NCBI GenBank assembly: GCA_000436475.1
Contig: FR886200.1
Coordinates: 1-18,537 of the forward strand
Reading direction: 5' to 3'
Origin: Eubacterium sp. CAG:248
Lineage (GTDB): Bacteria > Bacillota > Clostridia > Lachnospirales > Lachnospiraceae
Length of the DNA stretch: 18,537 nucleotides
A model generated the notes under the pieces. The model was not told the origin of the DNA. It saw only the letters and a list, made by a program, of their open reading frames with translations, and did not search any database. Positions 7,902 to 14,272 of this stretch are shown piece by piece; the stretch's first letter is position 1; each line of letters begins with the position of its first letter. The position numbers and the translations under genes are program-made.

Positions 7902-8324
7902 TTAATCTTTAAGATATTCAGAAACCTTACTCTTAATATCCTCTATAACCGAAGCATCTGCCTCATTCTGCTTCCACGTTACATTAACTGTATCATTCTT
8001 ATATCTTGGAATAATATGCATATGGAAGTGGAATACTGTCTGACCTGCTGCCTCACCATTATTCTGGACTATGTTAAGCCCATCAAAATCCAGTGCCTTT
8101 CTATATGCCTTAGACAGTTTAACAGCAACCTTAAATACATGTGCAGCTGTTTCATCATCCATTGAGTATATATCGTCATAATGATTCTTAGGTAATATAA
8201 GTATGTGTCCTGGTGCTGCCGGACTTGCATCGAATATAACCTTAACTACTTCATCTTCATATATTGAATTGGTTGGTATGTCTCCATTAGCCAGTTTACA
8301 AAAAATGCAATCATCTTTTTTCAT
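7902..8324 (-). CDS. HIT-family nucleotide-binding protein (Hint/Hit type)
   Basis: A 140-residue histidine-triad protein, the usual length for the Hint/Hit branch that hydrolyses nucleoside phosphoramidates or dinucleotides. The signature HFHMHIIPR (His99, His101, His103) contains the nucleophilic histidine. The N-terminus has CIFCK, a CxxC pair (Cys6, Cys9) that, with histidines such as His48, can bind zinc in bacterial HIT proteins. PGHILILPKNH is also typical. Translation is supported by AGGAGG about 12 bases before the ATG. It is divergent from the histidine kinase gene and probably first in an operon with the hydratase. Substrate and physiological role cannot be read from sequence; a link to the hydratase is only positional. 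Confidence 0.92.
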   Translation of the reverse strand: MKKDDCIFCKLANGDIPTNSIYEDEVVKVIFDASPAAPGHILILPKNHYDDIYSMDDETAAHVFKVAVKLSKAYRKALDFDGLNIVQNNGEAAGQTVFHFHMHIIPRYKNDTVNVTWKQNEADASVIEDIKSKVSEYLKD

Positions 8325-8373
8325 AAACTCTTTCTTCCTCCTTATACATCATTTACTTATTTTATATTTAAGT

Positions 8374-8401
8374 ATATACTCGTATAATAACTTAAAGCAA
8401 G
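8374..8401 (-). promoter_or_regulatory. Candidate promoter of the HIT-hydratase operon
   Basis: On the minus strand TTGCTT and TATATA are 16 bases apart, about 50-75 bases upstream of the HIT start. The region also holds an inverted repeat, TTTAAGT (8367-8373) and ACTTAAA (8390-8396), which brackets the spacer and -10 region. Confidence 0.45.
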
Positions 8402-8431
8402 GTTGATTACAATATTTTTGCAGATAATTAT

Positions 8432-8459
8432 TCAACAATTATTCTGATGTATGTATAAT
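8432..8459 (+). promoter_or_regulatory. Promoter of the orphan histidine kinase gene
   Basis: TCAACA (8432-8437) and a perfect TATAAT (8454-8459) are 16 bases apart. The predicted transcript begins near 8466, only about 12 bases before the preferred ATG, which supports that start over the ATG at 8467. A direct repeat AATTATTC occurs at 8426-8433 and 8437-8444, spaced 11 bases, and covers the -35. Confidence 0.6.
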
Positions 8460-8478
8460 TTTAGAAATGAGGTTTTAT

Positions 8479-9291
8479 ATGTTTAATAAAGAGGAATATG
8501 ATACTATCGTATCGGAATGTAAAAAAAACAGCAAATTATCATCTGCATTATCTGATTTAAGAAAAGACTCTCTGGAAGAGCTGTCGGTCGTTTCCCACGA
8601 AATAAAAAACTACGCAGCCTATCTTAAAACATCTTATCAGTTTATTTCCCATAAGAATTCTGAACTTAAAGATAATAAATTCTGGAACAACATGGGAACG
8701 ACTATAGATGAGCTGGTTGGATATATGAACCGCACCTCTTTATACAGATACAGCTTTAAAGATAGCGAAATGATTGAATGTAATGTAAAAGAGCTGCTGG
8801 AGCGTATTAAGACATATATTGGAAAAAAATACAGCAATGAAGCACATAGTGAAAAGCTCCCATTAAACACTGAACTTATAAATGCAGACGAAAAAACAAG
8901 CTTCTATATATCCTCACATCTGCTTACACTTGGTATTAATGAACTTATAGATAACGCATATGAAGCATGCAGTAATAAACCCATCTGTCTGCAGATACAA
9001 TGCGACAATCAGCTTATGCATCTGTCTATAATAAATGCATCAGACAGCGAACCAGACAAAAGCCTTTTAAAAGACATGATAGATGCAGCTGATAAGTCCG
9101 GTACACCAGACATCTACAGTTATGATTTATCCAGACTCTGCACCCCTTTCTTTACGACAAAGAAAAGCCACTCTGGTCTTGGATTACCTAGTGTCTATCA
9201 GATGTGTATACTTGGCGGAGCCTCACTTAGCATGACCTATAATAGCGCTTCGCATATTACAACAACCTGCATTACACTTGAAAGGTCATGA
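8479..9291 (+). CDS. Soluble orphan sensor histidine kinase without sensor domain
   Basis: A 270-residue cytosolic histidine kinase. His40 in SHEIKN is the expected phospho-acceptor (H-box) in a helical dimerisation region (about 30-110). The ATP-binding half shows an N-box (LGINELIDNAYEA, 151-163), an F-box (PFFTTK, 223-228) and a G2 box (SGLGLPSV, 232-239). The usual DxGxG of the G1 box is not obvious; SDSEPD occurs in its place. There is no transmembrane, PAS, GAF or HAMP region; only about 30 residues precede the H-box region. No response regulator gene is adjacent. An ATG at 8467 overlaps the GAGG; the ATG at 8479 lies 6 bases after it and is chosen. Orphan kinases in spore-forming Clostridia often feed Spo0A, a possible but unproven role here. 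Confidence 0.88.
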   Translation: MFNKEEYDTIVSECKKNSKLSSALSDLRKDSLEELSVVSHEIKNYAAYLKTSYQFISHKNSELKDNKFWNNMGTTIDELVGYMNRTSLYRYSFKDSEMIECNVKELLERIKTYIGKKYSNEAHSEKLPLNTELINADEKTSFYISSHLLTLGINELIDNAYEACSNKPICLQIQCDNQLMHLSIINASDSEPDKSLLKDMIDAADKSGTPDIYSYDLSRLCTPFFTTKKSHSGLGLPSVYQMCILGGASLSMTYNSASHITTTCITLERS

Positions 9292-9307
9292 CAAAGCATG
9301 ACCTTTT
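9281..9307 (+). terminator. Intrinsic terminator between convergent genes
   Basis: A perfect 10-base stem, AAAGGTCATG (9281-9290) and CATGACCTTT (9297-9306), with a 6-base loop and a short T-run. It overlaps the stop codon of the kinase gene. Because the stem is symmetric it may also act weakly on the convergent flavodoxin-SCP2 transcript. Confidence 0.8.
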
Positions 9308-9318
9308 CTCATACCATT

Positions 9319-10311
9319 CTATGCTCCGAAATCAAATATTTCATCTAACATCCTGAGTGTCCTGAAGTTACCTTTTGCAGTCATATCTCCTGTCATAAAT
9401 GCCCTGTGAAAGGTGATTCTTCCCTGTACTATGTTATCAAAGGTCTCCTTAGACATTTTACCTATGACATCTGCTGTCATATCTTCACCAAACTCTGCGT
9501 TAAGCTGTCCACCTGCAACATTCACCACAATATTTTTATCCTTGTCACTTATCATGAACATATATCTGCCATTATAACTAAGTTCAGGTTTAAAATGGTT
9601 TCTGAATACACTTAAATAATAATCATCGCCTCCATTTGCCTGGTCATTCATAAGTTCCTTGTATATACTTGCAAGTGATTCAATGTCTTCTTTCTGTGTC
9701 TTTACAAACTCATCATCAGAAGCATACTTTGATAACTGCTCACTCTCCTGAGGTGTAAAGCTTACAACTTCCTTTATAACATTCTTTCTTATAGTCTGGC
9801 TGCTTGAAGGCAGGCTCTTAACCTTCTTTGATATAGTCCTGTATATATTCTCAGCATATTTTTCTATAATATCTTTATATTCCTGATTGAATTCAAAATC
9901 AGTCGTATCATCAACATATGCACTAAGTGAGCTTCCTATAACACCACCTATTATCTCCCACGAATTACAGAGTGCTGTCACAACCTCTCTTTCTCCATAT
10001 GCCCTTGACATAACAACCGGAAACATATATGTAGATGCTGCCTTGCTTTTATCTGCATATAACCAGCAGGAATCAAGAAGCGTCTGCATATATCCGCCCA
10101 TTCCAACCCACTCTACTGTTGTTGCAAATATAACACCATCTGCATCTGCTACCGACTGGGAAAGTGTCGTTATCGTGTTTTTCATCTCATAAAGGTTATA
10201 TCTTGTTACCGTTACATTAAGCTCTTCTAACACTTCCTGTATTCTGTTTATCACAACTATTGTAGGATCATCGACCATACCACGTCCACCATAGTATATA
10301 TTAACATTCAT
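9319..10311 (-). CDS. Flavodoxin-like NAD(P)H oxidoreductase fused to an SCP2 domain
   Basis: A 330-residue cytosolic protein with two domains. Residues about 1-165 look like an NADPH-dependent FMN reductase/flavodoxin-like fold: a first strand NVNIYYGG, a second strand DGVIFATTVEWVGMGGYMQTLLD that matches the FMN-phosphate and dimer region, and a PVVMSRAYGE strand. A helical linker follows (about 165-230). The C-terminal 100 residues match a sterol-carrier-protein-2-like domain, ending in ITFHRAFMTGDMTAKGN and a final helix. SCP2 domains hold hydrophobic ligands, so an FMN-dependent reduction of a lipophilic substrate is a reasonable but unproven inference. A GGAGGA seven bases before the ATG at 10311 decides the start; upstream in-frame starts overlap or precede it. 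It has its own promoter region with paired palindromes and converges on the kinase gene. Confidence 0.82.
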   Translation of the reverse strand: MNVNIYYGGRGMVDDPTIVVINRIQEVLEELNVTVTRYNLYEMKNTITTLSQSVADADGVIFATTVEWVGMGGYMQTLLDSCWLYADKSKAASTYMFPVVMSRAYGEREVVTALCNSWEIIGGVIGSSLSAYVDDTTDFEFNQEYKDIIEKYAENIYRTISKKVKSLPSSSQTIRKNVIKEVVSFTPQESEQLSKYASDDEFVKTQKEDIESLASIYKELMNDQANGGDDYYLSVFRNHFKPELSYNGRYMFMISDKDKNIVVNVAGGQLNAEFGEDMTADVIGKMSKETFDNIVQGRITFHRAFMTGDMTAKGNFRTLRMLDEIFDFGA

Positions 10312-10331
10312 AAAATAGTCCTCCATATACT

Positions 10332-10343
10332 GATTTACCAGTA
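10332..10343. promoter_or_regulatory. Operator-like palindrome TTTAC-CA-GTAAA (site 1)
   Basis: A 12-base perfect inverted repeat with a two-base centre. It lies at the expected transcription start of the flavodoxin-SCP2 gene, between the -10 candidates (10348-10358) and the ribosome binding site. Its core TACCAGTA (10334-10341) recurs in opposite orientation at 10379-10386. Confidence 0.5.
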
Positions 10344-10347
10344 AACT

Positions 10348-10358
10348 AGATTGTATCA
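10348..10358 (-). promoter_or_regulatory. Candidate -10 region of the flavodoxin-SCP2 gene
   Basis: The minus strand reads TATGATACAAT, offering TATGAT (10353-10358) or TACAAT (10348-10353). No good -35 hexamer is present, as expected for an activated or weak promoter. The two operator-like sites flank it. Confidence 0.4.
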
Positions 10359-10378
10359 TATGAAAAGGAATTTGGCGA

Positions 10379-10386
10379 TATACTGG
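10379..10386. promoter_or_regulatory. Operator-like palindrome TAC-TG-GTA (site 2)
   Basis: The plus strand is TACTGGTA, the reverse complement of the core of site 1, centred 45 bases away and overlapping where the -35 would be. Two matching sites on either side of a -10 suggest a dimeric repressor, TetR- or MarR-like, encoded elsewhere. Confidence 0.45.
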
Positions 10387-10411
10387 TACATATATTTATT
10401 TATTCTTTATA

Positions 10412-12094
10412 CTATGATATGCACACCTTAAAATTATAAGCTGCTACTCTTAGTATATCTCCATCAGCTATACGTGTCTTGCTATGCATGGCTATTCTCT
10501 CATCATTTATATATGTTCCGTTAGTAGAATTCATATCTTCTATATAGAACTTATCATCCTCCTTAAGCAGACATGCATGCATCTTACTTATAACTGGTGA
10601 ATCTATGAATATATCTGCACTTCCCTCAAGGCTTCCTATTGTGCATGGATATTTTACTGGTTCTATATTTTCCAATGGCTGCTCATATGAATCCTCATTT
10701 TTCATGTATAACCTGTTATCTTTGTTATCAAGAAGGCTTAGTGTAAGCTTATTATCCTTTAACATCTTAAGATAATCGCTTAGAAGCATTGTATGACTGA
10801 CTTTTATTTCCTGCTTTTCTTCATCCTTCATCACCCTTGCTGTTACCATACTGCTATATGAAGTTTTTTCTGCATCCTCCATGTATTCATGTTCAGCTTC
10901 CGGCTTACGTTCATAAGATTTATCTGTATTGTTATGCATTCTATATGGTATAAGTTCATCCTCTGTCACCTTGTCTTCACTGGCAATTTCCCCTATAATA
11001 TCAGCCACTTTTCCAGATACATAGAATATAAGCACGCCAGCTATTATGCATATTACAGATGCAGCTGTATTAAGCTTTACTACCGCATATGTTTTTAAAA
11101 ACATGCTAAGAAATGCGTTTAATAAAATAACTGCACCCACTGCTTTCATGACAAATACTGCCTTTTTACTGCTTTTATTACTTTTGTTATCCTCTGCTGT
11201 TTCTGGAAGCACATCTTTTATTATATTCCCTTTATGCTGGCTATTTTCATCCGTCTTGCATGTGATATCTTTTGTTGTTCTGTCTTTTCGGTTACGGTCT
11301 TTTACTATGCCATCTTTGCGATTGTAATCTTTTACTGTGCTGTCTTTACGATTGTAATCTTTCACGATGCTGTCTTTTACTGTGCCGTCTTTTCCATAAT
11401 CAACCGCTTCGCTTTCACTTTTCATTCTGTTGATTTCCCCATTCCAGGTCTGTACAGCATCGTGATACGTTTTACCAACATGCTCATTGTCATCATCCTC
11501 TATGTCTATCTGTGTATTATCATCGTTTTCAAAAAAAGACATGAGATTGCGTGGTGTATAATCTCTTACAAGAATTCTCTGATATATTTCATAAAAGCGG
11601 ACAAGACTTGACTTCTCAACAGAATGATCGAATCTTTCCAATATATATTCAAATAACGAACGCATATTATCATAGAAATCAGAATTACCAGCTATGGGAG
11701 AATACATGAAACTGTATTTTTTATTGGCTAGTGAAACATATATATGCTGCGGCTTTAGTATAACTCTGTCAAGATCCAGCATATATTCATCAACCACACG
11801 TACCATCTCACTTATGTTGTTAAACATTGTCTTAACCTCTTCCATTGTAACCTTCCCATATTCAAACAGCTTACTAAGCTGCTGTTTTGAAGAAATATCA
11901 TAATATATACAATTTCTTCCATCAATTTCATTCATTGTGATTGCAAGAAAATGCTCTGGCATGTTAAACATGAGCATCTTTACTTCATAGTCATCTTCAC
12001 AGTTCCATTCCTTCTGCGCATCTATAACAGCATAGTTAATACTATTATCCCTTTCGTATCTTACATTCACTTCTCTTTCCAATGTATCTTCCAT
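10412..12094 (-). CDS. DUF6382-FHA membrane protein at the end of the Tad locus
   Basis: A 560-residue protein. Residues 1-165 match the DUF6382 N-terminal region typical of Lachnospiraceae FHA proteins (for example the segment LILKPQHIYV-like VILKPQHIYVSL at 111-122). A low-complexity linker with three 10-residue repeats built on VKDYNRKD follows (about 235-277), then two transmembrane helices (about 312-333 and 340-360), which put both ends in the cytoplasm. The C-terminal FHA domain (about 480-556) shows IGS, SKMH (503-506) and NSTNGT (522-527). The canonical phosphothreonine-contacting Arg of the GR pair is Ser488 here. A GTG at 12130 is possible, but GGAG seven bases before the ATG at 12094 decides the start. 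It begins 35 bases after the TadE-like stop, as last gene of the Tad operon. It may link pilus activity to Ser/Thr phosphorylation; this is inferred. Confidence 0.85.
   Translation of the reverse strand: MEDTLEREVNVRYERDNSINYAVIDAQKEWNCEDDYEVKMLMFNMPEHFLAITMNEIDGRNCIYYDISSKQQLSKLFEYGKVTMEEVKTMFNNISEMVRVVDEYMLDLDRVILKPQHIYVSLANKKYSFMYSPIAGNSDFYDNMRSLFEYILERFDHSVEKSSLVRFYEIYQRILVRDYTPRNLMSFFENDDNTQIDIEDDDNEHVGKTYHDAVQTWNGEINRMKSESEAVDYGKDGTVKDSIVKDYNRKDSTVKDYNRKDGIVKDRNRKDRTTKDITCKTDENSQHKGNIIKDVLPETAEDNKSNKSSKKAVFVMKAVGAVILLNAFLSMFLKTYAVVKLNTAASVICIIAGVLIFYVSGKVADIIGEIASEDKVTEDELIPYRMHNNTDKSYERKPEAEHEYMEDAEKTSYSSMVTARVMKDEEKQEIKVSHTMLLSDYLKMLKDNKLTLSLLDNKDNRLYMKNEDSYEQPLENIEPVKYPCTIGSLEGSADIFIDSPVISKMHACLLKEDDKFYIEDMNSTNGTYINDERIAMHSKTRIADGDILRVAAYNFKVCIS
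11281..11370. repeat. Three tandem 30-base repeats inside the FHA gene
   Basis: Units 11281-11310, 11311-11340 and 11341-11370 are imperfect direct repeats, with degenerate part-copies on the flanks. They keep frame and encode 10-residue units on the pattern VKDYNRKDST in the linker before the membrane helices. Copy number could vary between strains without breaking the gene. Confidence 0.75.
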
Positions 12095-12129
12095 AAATAC
12101 TCTCCATTCTCTTTTAACGTAATGAGCCA

Positions 12130-12573
12130 CTATTTATGCAGCATTATATTAGTCTTTCTTATAATCTGTTCTGAATGGTTTCTATATACCTCCCTGCTCA
12201 TACTTATATTTCCAATATTGATTCCGAAAAAATCCAGTTTAAATGGCCATTCTGCAGTACATGTAATATGATTTATACCGTCTGCTGTATTTTCTTTTCC
12301 TGCATATGAACCTGGCTTAACACTTACTTTTTTTACAAATATTGTTTTGTCTTTTATATATTCCTCACTTTTTACAAGCAGAGCTTTCTGTTCATTACTT
12401 GTTATATTCCTTGAATATTCTATTGATAACTGGTTAAGAATATTTCGCATAACAACTTTATCATGCATATATCCGCTGACACTTATAAGTGCTACTATAA
12501 TAAGCGTAAATACAGGTACAATCACCGCATTCTCAACTGTATGCATACCATCATCATTCCCTTCTATATACAA
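12130..12573 (-). CDS. TadE-like minor pseudopilin (probable TTG start)
   Basis: A 147-residue bitopic protein. The sequence G-MHTVE followed by a hydrophobic helix (about 14-34) matches a type IVb prepilin: Gly9 at -1 and Glu at +5 of the mature chain, with the TVE signature of TadE proteins. The remaining ~110 residues would be outside. With the only in-frame ATG (12546) the leader and the -1 Gly would be lost and the ATG would code for the +1 residue; a TTG at 12573 restores a nine-residue leader. No upstream ATG precedes an in-frame stop. The TTG lacks a Shine-Dalgarno of its own but overlaps the end of the peptidase gene by 10 bases, so translational coupling is plausible; the AAGGGA further on lies 12 bases before the ATG. 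Probable substrate of the neighbouring A24 peptidase and a minor part of the Tad pilus. Confidence 0.75.
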   Translation of the reverse strand: MYIEGNDDGMHTVENAVIVPVFTLIIVALISVSGYMHDKVVMRNILNQLSIEYSRNITSNEQKALLVKSEEYIKDKTIFVKKVSVKPGSYAGKENTADGINHITCTAEWPFKLDFFGINIGNISMSREVYRNHSEQIIRKTNIMLHK

Positions 12574-12995
12574 AACAACGTTAACATATATGCTGATAGT
12601 AAAAATGGTATATATGGTACGGCTGTTTTAATCTTCATTTTTTTAGCAGCTACCCATATACCACCTGAAACTGCCAGCATAATAAATGATATCAACACTG
12701 TAAAAACTGCTATATACACATCCGAGAGCAGACAGACATAACCAATAATTATCCCGTCTGCTTCGCCGATCAGCGGTGTAAACACCGACAAGAGTATAAA
12801 TATTATTGCTATAATTATTGACAGTACTATCTGGCTGTACTGTATTATTTCACCACCTGCTTTATAATCACACACATACATAACCGGTATTCCGGCTCCC
12901 ATTAATATAAGCCACATAACAGGAACTGTACGGCTTCTTATATCTTTATATGAAAGTATAGCAAGACATATTATCAAATATATTATTTTAAACAT
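12564..12995 (-). CDS. A24 prepilin peptidase (TadV/CpaA type)
   Basis: A 143-residue polytopic membrane peptidase without the methylase half found in type II/IV prepilin peptidases, as usual for TadV/CpaA. The two catalytic aspartates are clear: Asp18 in SYKDIRSRTVP after the first helix, and Asp80 in GEAD. About five to six hydrophobic helices fill the rest. It should cleave the leaders of Flp and the TadE-like proteins on the cytoplasmic face of the membrane. The open frame extends to 13049, but the ATG at 12995 sits six bases after a perfect AGGAGG and begins with a normal membrane helix. A second AGGAGG lies 12 bases further up. The gene starts 41 bases after the TadE gene and overlaps the next TadE-like gene by 10 bases. 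Confidence 0.9.
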   Translation of the reverse strand: MFKIIYLIICLAILSYKDIRSRTVPVMWLILMGAGIPVMYVCDYKAGGEIIQYSQIVLSIIIAIIFILLSVFTPLIGEADGIIIGYVCLLSDVYIAVFTVLISFIMLAVSGGIWVAAKKMKIKTAVPYIPFLLSAYMLTLFCI

Positions 12996-12999
12996 GTGG

Positions 13000-13020
13000 C
13001 ACCTCCTGTGACACCTCCTG
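13000..13020 (-). promoter_or_regulatory. Duplicated Shine-Dalgarno of the prepilin peptidase gene
   Basis: AGGAGG occurs twice on the minus strand (13002-13007 and 13014-13019), within a near-perfect 12-base tandem duplication of TCACAGGAGGTG type. Only the proximal copy is correctly spaced from the ATG at 12995. The distal copy has no start codon at a usable distance. Confidence 0.75.
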
Positions 13021-13036
13021 TATTTACAATCTATAG

Positions 13037-14023
13037 TCATCCACTGCATTTTTCACACAATTTCCTGTCTTTTATGTCCGATTTTTTCACTTTCTGGATA
13101 TTGCGTCTTAGCTCTGTGCACATACTGTTACTATGAAAACATGTTCCATATTCTGTATAATACACACTGTTTGTCTTTGTATCTCCTGTTTCTTTATCAT
13201 CTGTTTCTTTGTCATCTGTATTTTTTTTGCACATTTTACACTCATAATATTTTGAACCAGAATTATTACGTATTTCTTTTATATCACCTTTATCACATTT
13301 TTTTATATAACGCAGCAAATGTGTACACTTTGAATCTGTATGATATACCTCCCCACCTGCTGTTATGTATACATATTCCTCTGACATTCCATCAGCTTTT
13401 TTATATCCATCCATGTCTTCACCAAGCCACGCATTAATCCTCTTCCTGTCTGCGATTTTTATACGTGTATTGCCAAATATATCAAAAGGATTTTTAATAT
13501 AATATGAAACCTTTATATCTATAACTGAATTTCCCTGCAGTACTCTTGAACTTATAAATATGAAGCCCGCATCACCATTTTCAATGTTATTATTTTTTGC
13601 ATAATCTTTACCAAGTTCTTTTATAAACATTCTCCTTATGGTCTCAACAACCATGCCTTTTTTTATCCCACCACCTGCGCTGTCTATTGTAGAATCATCA
13701 GCAATTCCATCTTCTATAGCTTTCTGTCCGGCATACTCATTAAAATTTTCGTATATATATGCGTAACCTGCACTTTTCTTTAAAGTTATATATAATGCAT
13801 CATTCACATGTGAGCGCACTGCCATAACCTGTATAAAATACATTACTGCCATAACTGCATATATAAATAAAGGTATAACAAGTGCTGCCTCCACTGTGGA
13901 TGATGCTCTTAATGCATTAAAAGCTGCCATTTTAATATATGCCTCTTTATTGAGATAAACTACATTATTGGCTTGTGCAGAGGATGTATTATGTTTATGT
14001 ATTTCTGGCGTTATAAACATCAT
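13037..14023 (-). CDS. TadE-like pseudopilin with duplicated His/Cys C-terminal module
   Basis: Up to 328 residues. The TadE signature SSTVEAALVIPLF (41-53) leads into one membrane helix; Glu45 is at +5 from Ala40, a prepilin-type cleavage position with Ala at -1. After a ~160-residue outer region come two homologous modules, about 217-267 and 287-328. Each reads VY-x-T-x-x-G, then a His, then Cys, a Leu-Arg-Ile helix, DIK and a final CxxC: His228, Cys233, Cys262, Cys265, and His297, Cys302, Cys323, Cys326. This arrangement suggests two small zinc-binding or disulfide-bonded units. They are joined by a DDKET repeat linker. The start is uncertain: the ATG at 14023 has only a weak CAGGT, while the ATG at 13930 has GAGG at 11 bases and would leave a nine-residue leader. 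It lies between the DUF5702 and peptidase genes. Confidence 0.82.
   Translation of the reverse strand: MMFITPEIHKHNTSSAQANNVVYLNKEAYIKMAAFNALRASSTVEAALVIPLFIYAVMAVMYFIQVMAVRSHVNDALYITLKKSAGYAYIYENFNEYAGQKAIEDGIADDSTIDSAGGGIKKGMVVETIRRMFIKELGKDYAKNNNIENGDAGFIFISSRVLQGNSVIDIKVSYYIKNPFDIFGNTRIKIADRKRINAWLGEDMDGYKKADGMSEEYVYITAGGEVYHTDSKCTHLLRYIKKCDKGDIKEIRNNSGSKYYECKMCKKNTDDKETDDKETGDTKTNSVYYTEYGTCFHSNSMCTELRRNIQKVKKSDIKDRKLCEKCSG
13186..13215. repeat. Two 15-base tandem repeats in the TadE module linker
   Basis: CTGTTTCTTTATCAT and CTGTTTCTTTGTCAT lie in tandem, followed by a partial third unit. They encode the DDKET repeats that separate the two His/Cys modules. Confidence 0.7.
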
Positions 14024-14094
14024 ACCTGTTAATTTATAAGAATAAGTCTTATCTTTCTCCTTCCTTTAAATTTTCGTTTTTTCCTTTAGGTTTT

Positions 14095-14100
14095 ATTATA
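14095..14100 (-). promoter_or_regulatory. Possible -10 element upstream of the TadE gene
   Basis: The 249-base gap between the DUF5702 stop and the TadE start is the only sizeable gap in the Tad block. It holds a perfect TATAAT on the minus strand, but the -35 position (TCATAA at 17 bases) is poor. A GGAAGGAG stretch (about 14058-14066) has no start codon at a usable distance. I see no terminator hairpin or supported gene in the gap. Confidence 0.3.
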
Positions 14101-14272
14101 ATGTTTCTTTTTGTACTTTATGATTGACACAACGTAAAGTGCCGTATCCACATCATTTATTTTTAATATAAGTTTATCTGCACATAAAGAGGCAGCTGCT
14201 TATCCTGCATATTATCACTATATGTTTTAAAAAGCAGGCTCATGTGGGTTTAGACCTTTTGACCATGGTATC

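Noticed and set aside
14144..14240. Possible 26-residue peptide in the DUF5702-TadE gap
   Set aside because: No ribosome binding site and no recognisable features; likely chance.
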